From contig CAJXJK010000005.1 in the NCBI GenBank assembly GCA_913054135.1, forward strand, positions 124,001 through 188,000: a stretch of 64,000 nucleotides of DNA. Direction: 5' to 3'. Source of the DNA: an uncultured Flavobacteriales bacterium. GTDB lineage: Bacteria; Bacteroidota; Bacteroidia; Flavobacteriales_D; Crocinitomicaceae. The position numbers and the translations under genes are program-made. The notes below the pieces were generated by a model. It did no database searches, had not been told where the DNA came from, and saw nothing but the letters and a program-made list of their open reading frames with translations. How positions within the stretch are numbered: position 1 is the stretch's first letter; each line of letters starts with the position of its first letter. Positions 35,204 through 44,465 of this stretch are shown here, piece after piece.

Positions 35204-35294
35204 TGAGTAATTGAAAGTCAAAATTAGACAATTGTTAATGGAAAGTCATCTAAATGAGGATTTTATATCGTCTTTTTTTATTTCTTTAATAATA

Positions 35295-36545
35295 ATGAAA
35301 GAGGCCTTTTTACATTATTTATTTGATCAAAGAAAATTGGGAGATGAATTCCAAACAACTAAAGGTGAGACCTTAAAAGTTGAACGTTTCGGAGAATTAA
35401 ATAAAGATGCCGGTCCTGATTTTCAAAATGCAAAAGTTACATTAGACAATAAGGTTTGGGCTGGTCATATTGAGTTTCATGTAAAGTCTTCAGATTGGAT
35501 GAAACATAAACATCAATTTGATCCCGCTTACAAGAACGTAATTGCACATTTTGTGTATGAACATGATTTAGAAGTCAAGAGTGGGGAGTATGAATTGCCT
35601 GTTGTAGAATTAAGAGAGTTGATTAAGAAAGAAGAGCAATCAAAATATGACAACTTCATTTCATCAAAAGGATGGGTTCCGTGTCAAAAACAAATCTCTT
35701 CTATTCCTCAAGAACTATTGAAAGATACCATTAGTGAAAAGACTTTAGAACGACTCAGTCGCAAAGGGCAAGAAATCCTTAAGTTGAAAGAGAGTTTAAA
35801 CGGCGATTCTCAGAGAGTTCTGTATTTATTACTTGCCAAATATCTTGGTGGTAAGGTTAATCAAAAGTCTTTTTTAAGGTTGGCTGAAATGATTCATCCG
35901 TCAAATTTGATGCAGTTGAATTTTGACAACCACAAAATCACAGCCCTACTTTTAGGCTTGTCAGGCCTTTTACCAGATAAATCAGAAGATGAGTATGTGT
36001 TAGGATTGAAAAAAGAGTATGAATACATTTCACACCTTTTTCAACTGAATGAAATGCAAAAAGAAGAATGGAAATTCTCCTCACTTCGTCCTGCCGGAAA
36101 CCCTATTATTCGCATAGCCCAACTAGCCGCAATACTCAGTCAGCAATCCTTATATTCCAGTTTTTTAGATAATACCCGAGAACAACTTGCTTTCATCAAA
36201 TTAGATCCTTTTTGGAAAACACATTATAATTTTCAAAACAAGACGGCGGTAAAATCTGTTCACTTAGGTGAAGGCGTAGTAAATTCAATTTTGATAAATG
36301 CGATTGCACCATTGAAGCACAGTCAATTTATTGATTCTGAGGATGAGATAGCAAAACTTGAATCTGTCAACTTATTGAAGAATTTAAAGGCAGAGAAAAA
36401 CACGATTACATCTCATTGGAAAAAGATAGGCGTACCGGCACTGAATGCATTTGAATCTCAGGGTTTAATTGAACTTAAAAATGAACATTGCAACCGAAAA
36501 AAATGCTTACTTTGTGGCCTAGGAAAATCAATCCTTAATAAATGA
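35295..36545 (+). CDS. DUF2851 family protein
   Basis: A 416-residue cytoplasmic protein starting at ATG 35295. The N-terminus (MKEAFLHYLFDQRKLG...FGELNKDAGPDFQNAKV...WAGHIEFHVKSSDWMKHKH) is the hallmark of DUF2851. The family is conserved in Bacteroidota and shows a PD-(D/E)XK-like pattern (DAGPDFQNAKV...GHIEFHVKSSDW). That would fit a nuclease fold, but activity is unproven. Near the C-terminus CNRKKCLLCGLG holds three cysteines that could bind metal. It overlaps the PspC gene by four bases (ATGA) and so begins a tightly packed run of genes. Confidence 0.88.
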   Translation: MKEAFLHYLFDQRKLGDEFQTTKGETLKVERFGELNKDAGPDFQNAKVTLDNKVWAGHIEFHVKSSDWMKHKHQFDPAYKNVIAHFVYEHDLEVKSGEYELPVVELRELIKKEEQSKYDNFISSKGWVPCQKQISSIPQELLKDTISEKTLERLSRKGQEILKLKESLNGDSQRVLYLLLAKYLGGKVNQKSFLRLAEMIHPSNLMQLNFDNHKITALLLGLSGLLPDKSEDEYVLGLKKEYEYISHLFQLNEMQKEEWKFSSLRPAGNPIIRIAQLAAILSQQSLYSSFLDNTREQLAFIKLDPFWKTHYNFQNKTAVKSVHLGEGVVNSILINAIAPLKHSQFIDSEDEIAKLESVNLLKNLKAEKNTITSHWKKIGVPALNAFESQGLIELKNEHCNRKKCLLCGLGKSILNK

Positions 36546-36775
36546 ATCTCATTCAAAAAATATCTCTTTTTTTCGAGCTGCGTTCTTTCGGCGTAAGTGC
36601 TTGGTTTGCGAGAAAAATGAGGGTTGAAGTTTCGAGAGTTAGATTATTCTTTATTTACTTTTCATTTATAGGATTAGGTTCTCCAGTTTTGATTTATTTG
36701 ATGATGGCTTGGATTTTAGAGCACAAGCATATTTTTAAATTTCAAAGAAAAAGAAAAACCATTTGGGAAATATAG
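36542..36775 (+). CDS. PspC domain protein
   Basis: A 77-residue single-domain protein. It has a short N-terminus with SAWFARKMRVEVSRVRLFFIY, then one membrane segment (about 36-58, FFIYFSFIGLGSPVLIYLMMAWIL), the PspC consensus. PspC proteins sense envelope stress in proteobacteria together with PspB; the stand-alone domain in Bacteroidota has no fixed role. It overlaps DUF2851 by four bases and abuts the K+ channel gene with no gap. Confidence 0.85.
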   Translation: MNLIQKISLFFELRSFGVSAWFARKMRVEVSRVRLFFIYFSFIGLGSPVLIYLMMAWILEHKHIFKFQRKRKTIWEI

Positions 36776-37795
36776 ATGTTACTGAATTATAAATATTTCG
36801 CCAAAGTCTATTATGCTATTGGCCTTCTGATTACCATAATCCTTATGGGGACATTTGGTTTTATGATTGTTGAAGGCTGGAGCTTTTTTGAGTCATTTTA
36901 CATGACCATTATTACTATTTCAACTGTCGGATTCAATGAAGTGCAGGAGTTGTCTGACGGAGGGAAACTCTTTACTGCATTTTTGATAATTACCAGTTTC
37001 GGTACCTTTGCCTATGCTTTAACATCTATCACTTCGTACATAGTTGGTGGCGAATACAAGAAGTATTTTCAAGATTTTAAGTCCATAAAAACAGCACAGA
37101 ATATGAATGACCATACAATAGTTTGCGGATACGGAAGGGTAGGAAAGCAGGCAGCACATGATCTTCGTTTTTACAAACGAAATTTTATTGTTGTAGAACG
37201 AAACGTTGAGATCACTGATGATCCGGCTCATGGCGAAACACCTTTTGTTAAAGGTGATTCTACAGATGACCAAGTTTTGATGAGGGCCAATATTACAAAG
37301 GCTGATTCATTGATCACGGCTTTGCCTCATGACGCAGATAATTTATTCGTGGTGCTTTCAGCTCGAGAACTGAATCCTAAACTGAAGATTATTTCTCGCG
37401 CTTCTTCATATTCTACCATGAGAAAATTAAGAATTGCTGGGGCCGATAACGTTATTATGCCTGATACAGTAGGTGGTGCTCATATGGCTTCGCTTGTCAT
37501 GAACCCCGATATTATGGAGTTCATGGATTTAATTAAAGTATCCGGTAAAGCGGCAATTAACCTTGAAGAGATTACTTTCTCAGAACTACCAGATGAAGTG
37601 AAATATACGACCATTGCTGATTTACAAGAGAAATCAATGTCAGGATGTAATGTAATTGGCTACCGATCTGAGGATGGTGAGTACATTATTAATCCAGCAA
37701 GTGATTTGAAAATCATGCCAAATTCAAAATTATTTGTTCTAGGGAATCCAGAGCAAATTAAAAAGTTGAACACTATTTTCGGTATCAAAGAATGA
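36776..37795 (+). CDS. Two-TM potassium channel with TrkA-N/TrkA-C (RCK) regulatory domain
   Basis: A 339-residue channel subunit. Two membrane helices (about 12-33 and 66-90) flank a pore helix and filter. The filter reads TISTVGFNEV (residues 48-56), unlike the usual TVGYGD: Asn54 and Glu55 replace Gly and Asp. A long cytoplasmic RCK domain follows with the nucleotide loop VCGYGRVGKQA near 116 and a TrkA-C part. Many Bacteroidota homologues deviate at the filter, so selectivity cannot be assumed. It overlaps the SDR gene by four bases (ATGA). Confidence 0.88.
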   Translation: MLLNYKYFAKVYYAIGLLITIILMGTFGFMIVEGWSFFESFYMTIITISTVGFNEVQELSDGGKLFTAFLIITSFGTFAYALTSITSYIVGGEYKKYFQDFKSIKTAQNMNDHTIVCGYGRVGKQAAHDLRFYKRNFIVVERNVEITDDPAHGETPFVKGDSTDDQVLMRANITKADSLITALPHDADNLFVVLSARELNPKLKIISRASSYSTMRKLRIAGADNVIMPDTVGGAHMASLVMNPDIMEFMDLIKVSGKAAINLEEITFSELPDEVKYTTIADLQEKSMSGCNVIGYRSEDGEYIINPASDLKIMPNSKLFVLGNPEQIKKLNTIFGIKE

Positions 37796-38703
37796 AAGTT
37801 GAACATAATTTGGTGAAGATTTTGGTCACTGGTTCTAATGGCTTGCTCGGACAAAAAATTGTTGCCCAACTTCTCAAAAAAGGCATTCCATTCTTAGCCA
37901 CTTCTAAAGGAGAGAATAGAAACCCCGACTGTCCAAAAGAGAATTATCAATCGCTTGATATTACAGATATTGATGCCGTTTGGGATTTGTTTGATAACGA
38001 ATACTTTGTTTCTGTTATCAATACAGCAGCAATGACGAATGTTGATGCTTGCGAAGAAGATGAAGAAAACTGCAGAAAGATAAATGTGCAAGGTGTTAAG
38101 AATTTACATGACGCCACAACCACATTTGGCTTGGGTCATTTAGTACACGTTTCAACTGATTTCGTTTTTGATGGTGAAAATGGTCCATACTCTGAAGAAG
38201 ATGAGCGAAATCCATTAAGTATCTACGCAACTTCAAAGCGTGATTCTGAAGATCTACTTTTGAATTCAGAATATGATAATTGGTCAATCTTAAGAACAAT
38301 CATAGTATTTGGTCAAGGTAAAAATTTGAGTAGATCAAATATTGTTCTTTGGGCAAGGCAAGCGCTCAAAGATGGTCAAGAACTCACAATTGTAAATGAC
38401 CAATTTAGAGCTCCAACCTGGGCTGACGATTTAGCGTGGGCTTGTATTCAGGCGGCGCAAACTTCTTCAAAAGGAGTCTATCATATTTCAGGACCCGAGA
38501 CTTTTTCAATATTTGATCTCGTTTCAAGAATTGCAAAATTCTATGAACTTGATTCTTCAGTAGTAAAACCAATTTCGTCTTCTACCCTAAATCAAAAGGC
38601 TAAAAGACCAACTACAACCGGATTTGATATTTCAAAAGCAAGAGAAATTTTGGGATATAAACCACTTACATTCGAAGAGAGCCTCTCTCAATTAGAAGAA
38701 TAG
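37792..38703 (+). CDS. SDR family oxidoreductase, RmlD (dTDP-4-dehydrorhamnose reductase)-like
   Basis: A 303-residue extended short-chain dehydrogenase. The nucleotide-binding motif ILVTGSNGLLGQKI (10-23), the NTAAMTNVDACEED motif near 75 and the catalytic Tyr/Lys pair in YATSK near 145-149 match the RmlD-like group. RmlD reduces dTDP-4-keto-rhamnose, but single RmlD-like genes outside rml clusters, as here, often have other sugar-nucleotide or unknown roles. No rmlA, rmlB or rmlC is present. The start overlaps the K+ channel gene by four bases. Confidence 0.85.
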   Translation: MKVEHNLVKILVTGSNGLLGQKIVAQLLKKGIPFLATSKGENRNPDCPKENYQSLDITDIDAVWDLFDNEYFVSVINTAAMTNVDACEEDEENCRKINVQGVKNLHDATTTFGLGHLVHVSTDFVFDGENGPYSEEDERNPLSIYATSKRDSEDLLLNSEYDNWSILRTIIVFGQGKNLSRSNIVLWARQALKDGQELTIVNDQFRAPTWADDLAWACIQAAQTSSKGVYHISGPETFSIFDLVSRIAKFYELDSSVVKPISSSTLNQKAKRPTTTGFDISKAREILGYKPLTFEESLSQLEE

Positions 38704-38722
38704 GCCCTCTGATTAATTTTTC

Positions 38723-38730
38723 TATATTTG
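38723..38730 (+). promoter_or_regulatory. -7 promoter element of the symporter gene
   Basis: TATATTTG matches TAnnTTTG exactly and lies 35 bases before the ATG at 38766. No good TTG was found at -33. Confidence 0.5.
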
Positions 38731-38765
38731 CTACTTAACATTGAAAGCATTACCAATACAGTATT

Positions 38766-40604
38766 ATGAGGTCTTTTTTAGTATTATTAATTAGTATCTT
38801 TTTCTTTAATGCAACAATTGCACAAACTATTTCTGCGGTAGAAGATAATTGCCCGCAAGAAGCAATTGTAGAGAAGTCCATGTCTGAAAAAATTGATGAT
38901 GGATTTGGACCAGTTGTGGGTGTATTAGCTTCTGTGTTATTTTGGGATCCATTTGATGCTTTTGGTATTTATGATCCTGTTGTTTATGACGAGCAAGGAA
39001 TCCCAGTAGCTGATTCCCCAATGGACGGAACAGTTGATTTTACAGAAGGTTCTAATGAAGTGACTGGTCATTGCACCAAGTTTTCAGGTCTTGAAGGAAC
39101 TAGAGTAATCTTAGATGGCAAAATTTATTTTGTTGATGAAGTAAAGAATGATGTTTCAATGACCGTTGAAAGTCCTATGCATTCATCTGCTTCAGATGTG
39201 GTGATGAGCAGTGCTGCTCAAAACCCAATTAGAATTATTGTTATTTGGCTGGTAATAGGAGCCATCTTTTTCACAATCAAAACTAGATTCATTAATGTTA
39301 GAGGATTCAAGCATTCCATTGATTTAATTAGAGGTAAGTACAGTAAACCAAAAACCAAAGGTGAAAGAGCAGCTGCAGGTGAGGTATCACACTTTCAAGC
39401 ATTGGTAACCGCACTCTCGGCTACGGTGGGGTTAGGGAATATTGCAGGTGTAGCTATTGCTGTATCTGTTGGTGGAGCGGGAGCAACATTTTGGCTTATT
39501 GTGGCTGGATTGCTAGGAATGTCATCTAAGTTTATCGAATGTACATTAGGTGTTAAATACAGAAATGTCAATTCTGACGGAGAAGTATCTGGTGGTCCAA
39601 TGTATTATCTTTCAAAGGGATTAGCAAAACAAGGTAAAAAAGGATTGGGTAGAATCTTAGCTGGAATGTTTGCAGTACTTTGTATTGGTGGATCTTTCGG
39701 AGGTGGAAATATGTTCCAAGCGAATCAAGCATTTGATCAAGTAAAAAACAAATTTACCAGCCTGCAAACAGTTGAGTTTTTAGGAATGGATGGCGGAGTT
39801 CTATTCGGAATTATTATGGCGGTTCTTGTTGCTGTAGTAATTATTGGAGGAATTAAAAGTATTGCCAGAGTAACAGATAAAATTGTACCAGTGATGGTTG
39901 GTATGTATGTCTTAACTGCATTGATTATTATCGGAATGAATATTGATCAAATTGGAGATGCATTCAGTCAAATCTTCAATGGAGCGTTCGCACCCGGAGC
40001 ACTTAAAGGTGGTATCTTAGGGGTGTTAATTATCGGATTCCAAAGAGCTGCCTTCTCTAATGAAGCGGGTGTTGGTTCTGCATCAATTGCACATGCCGCA
40101 GTTAAAACTGATGAACCTGTAACTGAAGGATTTGTTTCTTTGCTTGAACCATTTATTGATACAGTTGTGGTTTGTACTATGACTGCACTCGTTTTAATAT
40201 TTACAGGATACACTGCAAACCCAGCAGGTCTTGCAGGTGCTCCTTTAACTTCTGCAGCATTTAGTAGTGTTATACCTTGGTTTGATTGGGTTCTTCTAAT
40301 TGCAATTGTGCTTTTTGCCTTTTCTACAATGATCTCTTGGTCTTATTACGGTTTAAAAGCATTCACTTATTTATTCGGACAAGGAAAACCACAAGAATAC
40401 ATTTATAAAGGAATGTTCTTAATATTCATTGTTGTTGGTGCGTCTTCTAGCCTTAGTAACGTAATGGATTTTTCAGATCTAATGATTCTTGGAATGGCTT
40501 TCCCTAATATTCTGGGTCTTTACTTCTTGTCGGGTGAGGTGAAAGCAGACATGATAGATTATATGGCCAGGGTCAAGTCTGGCGTCATCAAGAAATATAA
40601 GTAA
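38766..40604 (+). CDS. Alanine/glycine:cation symporter (AGCS family) with inserted extracytoplasmic region
   Basis: A 612-residue Na+/amino acid symporter. The AGCS core is clear: [20 protein letters not shown] near 173, [22 protein letters not shown] near 209, [11 protein letters not shown] near 277, and [15 protein letters not shown] near 433. There is a cleavable-looking signal ([20 protein letters not shown]). Between the first hydrophobic segment (about 47-62) and the second (153-171) lies an acidic insertion of about 85 residues with a beta-rich stretch ([33 protein letters not shown]). The insertion is absent from the flavobacterial AGCS proteins I can recall. It may be exposed to the periplasm. 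Substrate likely alanine, glycine or a related amino acid. Confidence 0.9.
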   Translation: MRSFLVLLISIFFFNATIAQTISAVEDNCPQEAIVEKSMSEKIDDGFGPVVGVLASVLFWDPFDAFGIYDPVVYDEQGIPVADSPMDGTVDFTEGSNEVTGHCTKFSGLEGTRVILDGKIYFVDEVKNDVSMTVESPMHSSASDVVMSSAAQNPIRIIVIWLVIGAIFFTIKTRFINVRGFKHSIDLIRGKYSKPKTKGERAAAGEVSHFQALVTALSATVGLGNIAGVAIAVSVGGAGATFWLIVAGLLGMSSKFIECTLGVKYRNVNSDGEVSGGPMYYLSKGLAKQGKKGLGRILAGMFAVLCIGGSFGGGNMFQANQAFDQVKNKFTSLQTVEFLGMDGGVLFGIIMAVLVAVVIIGGIKSIARVTDKIVPVMVGMYVLTALIIIGMNIDQIGDAFSQIFNGAFAPGALKGGILGVLIIGFQRAAFSNEAGVGSASIAHAAVKTDEPVTEGFVSLLEPFIDTVVVCTMTALVLIFTGYTANPAGLAGAPLTSAAFSSVIPWFDWVLLIAIVLFAFSTMISWSYYGLKAFTYLFGQGKPQEYIYKGMFLIFIVVGASSSLSNVMDFSDLMILGMAFPNILGLYFLSGEVKADMIDYMARVKSGVIKKYK

Positions 40605-41474
40605 TTGAAAGAGCACTTTAATTTTTCACGAAATCAAAAAATCGGAGTCGCGGCTCTGTCAATTTTGATAGTTGCAGGAATAGTGCTTCTTAATGTCAAT
40701 TACAATCAATACCTACCTGAGCGTACAGATGTTTTGTACTCAGACTTTGATCTGAGTTCAAATGACGATTTATCTAATGGCTTAACGAACGAAAATGAAT
40801 CTGATCTTGAAAACAAGATTGATTACTTTGATCCAAATGAAATTTCTGTAGTTGATTGGGAAGATTTAGGGTTTTCTGAGAAACAAGCCAAGTCAATTGT
40901 GAAGTATCGAGATGCCTATGGTCCATTTGAAAACGCTAATGAAGTAGGCAAAATTTATGTGATTTCGGATGAAAAGTTCAAGGAGCTGAAGCCTTTCATG
41001 ATTTTTACAAATCCAGAGACCAGTCAAAATAATGATTTCAAAAATGACGAATATGTACCTTACTCTAAAGAGCTGTTGCAAATTGAAATCAATTCTGCAT
41101 CAAAAGAAGAATTAGAAAGTATTTCTGGCATTGGCCCAACTTTTTCTGAAAGAATCGTCAAGTATCGAAATCTGTTGGGAGGTTTTTATTCTTCAAATCA
41201 ATATTCAGAAGTTTACGGTTTGAAAGAGGAGTCTCTCAAAGCACTGGAAGATAATACCGTAATTGACAGGGAGGCTATCACAAAAATCAAAATCAACTCT
41301 TGCTCAAAGTCAGACTTGAAAAAACATCCATTCTTTAAAAAGTGGGAAGTGACAGCAGCAGTAATGACTGAAAGACAAAAACAAAAACTAACATCTCTTC
41401 AATTCTTGATCGAGCAAAAAGTGGTTTCAGAATCAGAAGTTGAAAAAATGAACCATTACACATCCTTTGAATAA
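40605..41474 (+). CDS. Membrane-anchored helix-hairpin-helix (ComEA-like) protein
   Basis: A 289-residue protein starting at TTG 40605, directly after the symporter stop. One membrane helix (about 13-29) is followed by an acidic linker and three helix-hairpin-helix modules: VVDWEDLGFSEKQAKSIVKY near 84, INSASKEELESISGIGPTFSERIVKY near 164 and INSCSKSDLKKHPFFKKWEV near 230. HhH modules bind DNA without sequence preference. ComEA uses two to receive transforming DNA. This longer type is widespread in Bacteroidota and its role in DNA uptake is plausible but unproven. It precedes apt by two bases. Confidence 0.88.
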   Translation: MKEHFNFSRNQKIGVAALSILIVAGIVLLNVNYNQYLPERTDVLYSDFDLSSNDDLSNGLTNENESDLENKIDYFDPNEISVVDWEDLGFSEKQAKSIVKYRDAYGPFENANEVGKIYVISDEKFKELKPFMIFTNPETSQNNDFKNDEYVPYSKELLQIEINSASKEELESISGIGPTFSERIVKYRNLLGGFYSSNQYSEVYGLKEESLKALEDNTVIDREAITKIKINSCSKSDLKKHPFFKKWEVTAAVMTERQKQKLTSLQFLIEQKVVSESEVEKMNHYTSFE

Positions 41475-41476
41475 TT

Positions 41477-42007
41477 ATGAGTTTACAAGAAGAATTAAGA
41501 ATTGCAATTAGAGATGTACCTGACTTTCCAAAAGAAGGAATTGTTTTTAAAGACATCACAACCATTTTTCAAAATGCTGAATTAACAAAAAAGGTTCATG
41601 CTGAAGTGATAAGTCAAATAAAAGAGCTCAAGATTGACGCAATTGCAGGAATTGAAAGTCGTGGTTTTCTTTTAGGTCCGGCTTTAGCCATGGATTTAGG
41701 TTTGCCTTTTATTATGATTCGTAAAAAAGGAAAACTTCCGTACCACACAGTCTCACATAAGTATGATCTTGAATATGGTAGAGCTGAGATTGAAATGCAC
41801 ACAGACGCTGTTTCTCCCGGCCAAAACATTCTAATTCATGATGACTTATTGGCTACAGGTGGATCGGCTTCAGCTGCTGCCCAATTGATAACAAAACAGG
41901 GCGGAAAAGTAGCTGGATTCAACTTTCTAATTGAGCTCTCCTTTTTAGAAGGTAGGGAGATGTTGAAGGAATACTCAGAAAATATTACTACTTTAGTAGA
42001 CTTTTAA
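41477..42007 (+). CDS. apt: Adenine phosphoribosyltransferase
   Basis: A 176-residue purine salvage enzyme converting adenine and PRPP to AMP. The PRPP-binding loop ILIHDDLLATGGSASAA is at about 118-134. Other family features are the N-terminal RDVPDFPKEGIVFKDIT (13-29) and IAGIESRGFLLGPALA near 57. It lies two bases after the HhH gene and is probably co-transcribed with it. Full normal length. Confidence 0.96.
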   Translation: MSLQEELRIAIRDVPDFPKEGIVFKDITTIFQNAELTKKVHAEVISQIKELKIDAIAGIESRGFLLGPALAMDLGLPFIMIRKKGKLPYHTVSHKYDLEYGRAEIEMHTDAVSPGQNILIHDDLLATGGSASAAAQLITKQGGKVAGFNFLIELSFLEGREMLKEYSENITTLVDF

Positions 42008-42101
42008 AAACACTCCGCAATTGTCTTAATTTTAAGGTAATCCACTAAACAGGTGGATTTGTAGGTTTAAGAGAATTGTGAAATTGAAAATATTACAAGA
42101 A

Positions 42102-43241
42102 ATGGAAATTGTAGAAAACGAAAACCAGTTGATGATCAAGCAAATGGTTCGTGATTTCGCAGAAAAAGAAATCAGACCGAAGATGATGGAATGGGACGAA
42201 TCTCAAGAGTTCCCAGTGCCTTTGTTTAAGAAGTTAGGGGAACTTGGATTGATGGGAGTATTGGTTCCTGAAGAGTATGGAGGATCTGGTTTTGGATACA
42301 ATGAGTACATCACTGTCATTACGGAGATTTCTCAAGTGTGCGGGTCAATAGGACTTTCAGTTGCTGCGCATAACTCATTGTGTACTGGACATATTTTATA
42401 TCATGGTTCAGAAGAGCAAAAAAGAAAATACCTTCCAAAGTTAGCATCTGCTGAATTTATTGGAGCATGGGGATTAACTGAAACAGGTACAGGTTCGGAT
42501 GCTGGAGGAATGGCGACAACAGCTGTTAAAGATGGAGATCACTGGGTGCTTAACGGCTCTAAGAACTTTATTACACACGCCATTTCAGGTGATGTAGCTG
42601 TAGTTATAGTAAGAACTGGCGAAAAAGGTGATTCTCACGGAATGTCTGCTTTCATAGTTGAAAAAGGAACACCGGGATTCTCTTCTGGAAAGAAAGAGAA
42701 TAAATTAGGAATGAGAGCATCTGAAACAGCTGAACTTATTTTTGATAACTGTAGAATTCACAATGATCAACTGATCGGAGAAGAAGGAAAAGGATTCGTT
42801 CAAGCAATGAAAGTTTTAGATGGAGGAAGAATCTCTATTGGAGCTCTTGCATTAGGAATAGCAACTGGAGCTTATAAAGCTGCACTTAAGTATTCTAAAG
42901 AAAGAGAACAGTTCGGTCAGCCAATTGCAAAATTTCAAGGTATTGCTTTCAAATTAGCAGATATGGCAACTAAAGTAAAAGCTGCTGAATTATTACTTCT
43001 TCAAGCTGCGGCAATGAAGAATAGAGGTGAGAAGATGACTAAAGAATCTGCCATGGCTAAGTATTATGCCTCTGAAATCTCTGTTGAAGTTTCAACTGAT
43101 TGTGTTCAAATCTTTGGTGGATACGGTTATACGAAAGACTTTCCAGCTGAGAAATTTTACAGAGATTCTAAGCTTTGTACGATAGGTGAAGGAACCTCTG
43201 AAATTCAAAAATTGGTAATTTCTAGAGAATTATTTAGATAA
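42102..43241 (+). CDS. Acyl-CoA dehydrogenase (short/branched-chain type)
   Basis: A 379-residue FAD enzyme from ATG 42102 (a GTG at 42078 would add eight residues). Typical motifs are [21 protein letters not shown] near 126, [11 protein letters not shown] near 156, [26 protein letters not shown] near 248, and the C-terminal [17 protein letters not shown] with the glutamate that serves as catalytic base in this family. It oxidises an acyl-CoA to the enoyl-CoA and passes electrons to ETF. The substrate is not readable from sequence; butyryl- or isovaleryl-type substrates fit best. Confidence 0.93.
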   Translation: MEIVENENQLMIKQMVRDFAEKEIRPKMMEWDESQEFPVPLFKKLGELGLMGVLVPEEYGGSGFGYNEYITVITEISQVCGSIGLSVAAHNSLCTGHILYHGSEEQKRKYLPKLASAEFIGAWGLTETGTGSDAGGMATTAVKDGDHWVLNGSKNFITHAISGDVAVVIVRTGEKGDSHGMSAFIVEKGTPGFSSGKKENKLGMRASETAELIFDNCRIHNDQLIGEEGKGFVQAMKVLDGGRISIGALALGIATGAYKAALKYSKEREQFGQPIAKFQGIAFKLADMATKVKAAELLLLQAAAMKNRGEKMTKESAMAKYYASEISVEVSTDCVQIFGGYGYTKDFPAEKFYRDSKLCTIGEGTSEIQKLVISRELFR

Positions 43242-43243
43242 GA

Positions 43244-43274
43244 TTGTGATAATTATAAAATTGGACTATCTTTG
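43244..43274 (+). promoter_or_regulatory. Promoter of rpsU
   Basis: TTG (43244-43246) is separated by 20 bases from TATCTTTG (43267-43274), a good match to the Bacteroidota -33/-7 consensus TTTG-N19-21-TAnnTTTG. The rpsU ATG follows 33 bases later. Confidence 0.6.
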
Positions 43275-43307
43275 CCATCCAATTTTGAATAAGAAATAAA
43301 TAAAGAT

Positions 43308-43499
43308 ATGTTAATAATTCCATTGAAAGAAGGCGAAAATATTGAGAGAGCGCTTAAGAGATACAAGAAGAAGTTCGAAAGAACAGGAGTCTTAAGAGAA
43401 TTGAGAGATAGACAACAATTCACTAAACCTTCTATTGTCAACAGACAAATGAAATTGAAAGCTGCATACAAACAAAGAATGCAACAAGCGGAAATGTAA
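43308..43499 (+). CDS. rpsU: 30S ribosomal protein bS21
   Basis: The 63-residue small-subunit protein bS21. The N-terminus LIIPLKEGENIERALKRYKKKFERTG (2-27) and the arginine-rich helix are typical. In Flavobacterium the protein helps hide the anti-Shine-Dalgarno end of 16S rRNA, explaining the scarcity of Shine-Dalgarno leaders. No AGGAGG precedes this gene itself. It has its own promoter and a strong terminator, and is followed by xerC and hpf, an arrangement usual in the phylum. Confidence 0.96.
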   Translation: MLIIPLKEGENIERALKRYKKKFERTGVLRELRDRQQFTKPSIVNRQMKLKAAYKQRMQQAEM

Positions 43500-43527
43500 T
43501 TAGTAACATTTTCTTTCAAAATACGTT

Positions 43528-43557
43528 AAAGAGTGTAGTTTACTACACTCTTTTTTT
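43528..43557 (+). terminator. Intrinsic terminator between rpsU and xerC
   Basis: AAAGAGTGTAGT (43528-43539) pairs with ACTACACTCTTT (43542-43553), a perfect 12-base arm pair with a minimal apex, followed by T to 43557. The T run directly touches the ATG of xerC at 43558. Confidence 0.85.
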
Positions 43558-44439
43558 ATGGCCTACAGCGAACAGTTTGAGAACTACTTATTACACGAAA
43601 AGAGATTTTCGGCTCATACTGTGGTTGCCTATATGAAAGACTTGAGTCAGTTTTATGAGAGCTGTGCTATCGAGACAGACTCAGATGTACAAGATGTTAC
43701 TCACAGAAACTTGAGAGGATATTTAGTTGATATGGTAGAGTCCGGTCTTGAGAACTCATCTATAAATAGAAAGCTATCTTCTGTTAAAACCTTTTTTAAG
43801 TTCTTAAGGCAGAATGATTTTATTTCTGCTAATCCAGCTCAAAAAATAAAAAGTCTTAAGCAAAAGAAAGTCTTACCTCAATTTGTGCCAGAAACGCAAT
43901 TGTGGGATAAAAGCATATTTGAAGAAGTAGAAGACGTTTTCGAGAGATCTCAAGATGAACTAATTTTAGAATTGTTTTATCAAACTGGAATTCGATTGGA
44001 TGAACTGATCAAGCTGAAAGAGAAAAGTGTTAGCAGTGCGCAAATAAAGGTGTTGGGAAAACGAAACAAAGAAAGAATCATTCCCATCACGCAAAATCTC
44101 TATCAATTGATTGAGCATTACCAAGCAATTAAAAACGATTTAGGTTTATTTTCAGAAACCTTAATGTGTTCTAAAAAAGGCAAAATACTCCAGCCAAAGT
44201 TTGTTTATAACAAGGTTAATCATTATCTTGGAAAAGCGACGAACCTGAGTAAGAAGAGTCCTCACGTGCTGCGGCACACCTTTGCTACGCACATGTTGAA
44301 TAATGGCGCTTCTCTTGAGTCAATTAAAAAATTGTTAGGTCACACTGACTTATCTGCGACTCAAATCTATACTCATAATTCGTTTAAGCAAATTAAGTCG
44401 ATTTATAAACAATCGCACCCACGTGGTGCAGCCCAGTAA
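43558..44439 (+). CDS. xerC: Tyrosine recombinase XerC/XerD
   Basis: A 293-residue site-specific recombinase that resolves chromosome dimers at dif. The catalytic residues are visible: Arg146 (TGIRLDEL), Lys168 (LGKRNKER), His236 and Arg239 (HVLRHTFATHML), His262 (LLGHTDLS) and Tyr271 (ATQIYTH). The N-terminal SAM-like core-binding domain covers about 1-95. XerC versus XerD assignment rests on the rpsU neighbourhood and is less certain. The start codon immediately follows the rpsU terminator, so expression probably requires read-through. Confidence 0.94.
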   Translation: MAYSEQFENYLLHEKRFSAHTVVAYMKDLSQFYESCAIETDSDVQDVTHRNLRGYLVDMVESGLENSSINRKLSSVKTFFKFLRQNDFISANPAQKIKSLKQKKVLPQFVPETQLWDKSIFEEVEDVFERSQDELILELFYQTGIRLDELIKLKEKSVSSAQIKVLGKRNKERIIPITQNLYQLIEHYQAIKNDLGLFSETLMCSKKGKILQPKFVYNKVNHYLGKATNLSKKSPHVLRHTFATHMLNNGASLESIKKLLGHTDLSATQIYTHNSFKQIKSIYKQSHPRGAAQ

Positions 44440-44455
44440 TCTGGGAATTAAAACT

Positions 44456-44462
44456 AGGAGGT
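44456..44462 (+). promoter_or_regulatory. Full Shine-Dalgarno sequence of hpf
   Basis: AGGAGGT precedes the ATG of hpf with three bases between. It is the most complete anti-16S match before any gene start in this window and is outside any coding sequence. Confidence 0.65.
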
Positions 44463-44465
44463 ATT

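Noticed and set aside
42039-42059. Inverted repeat AATCCAC/GTGGATT after apt
   Set aside because: Seven pairs with no T run; not convincing as a terminator or operator.
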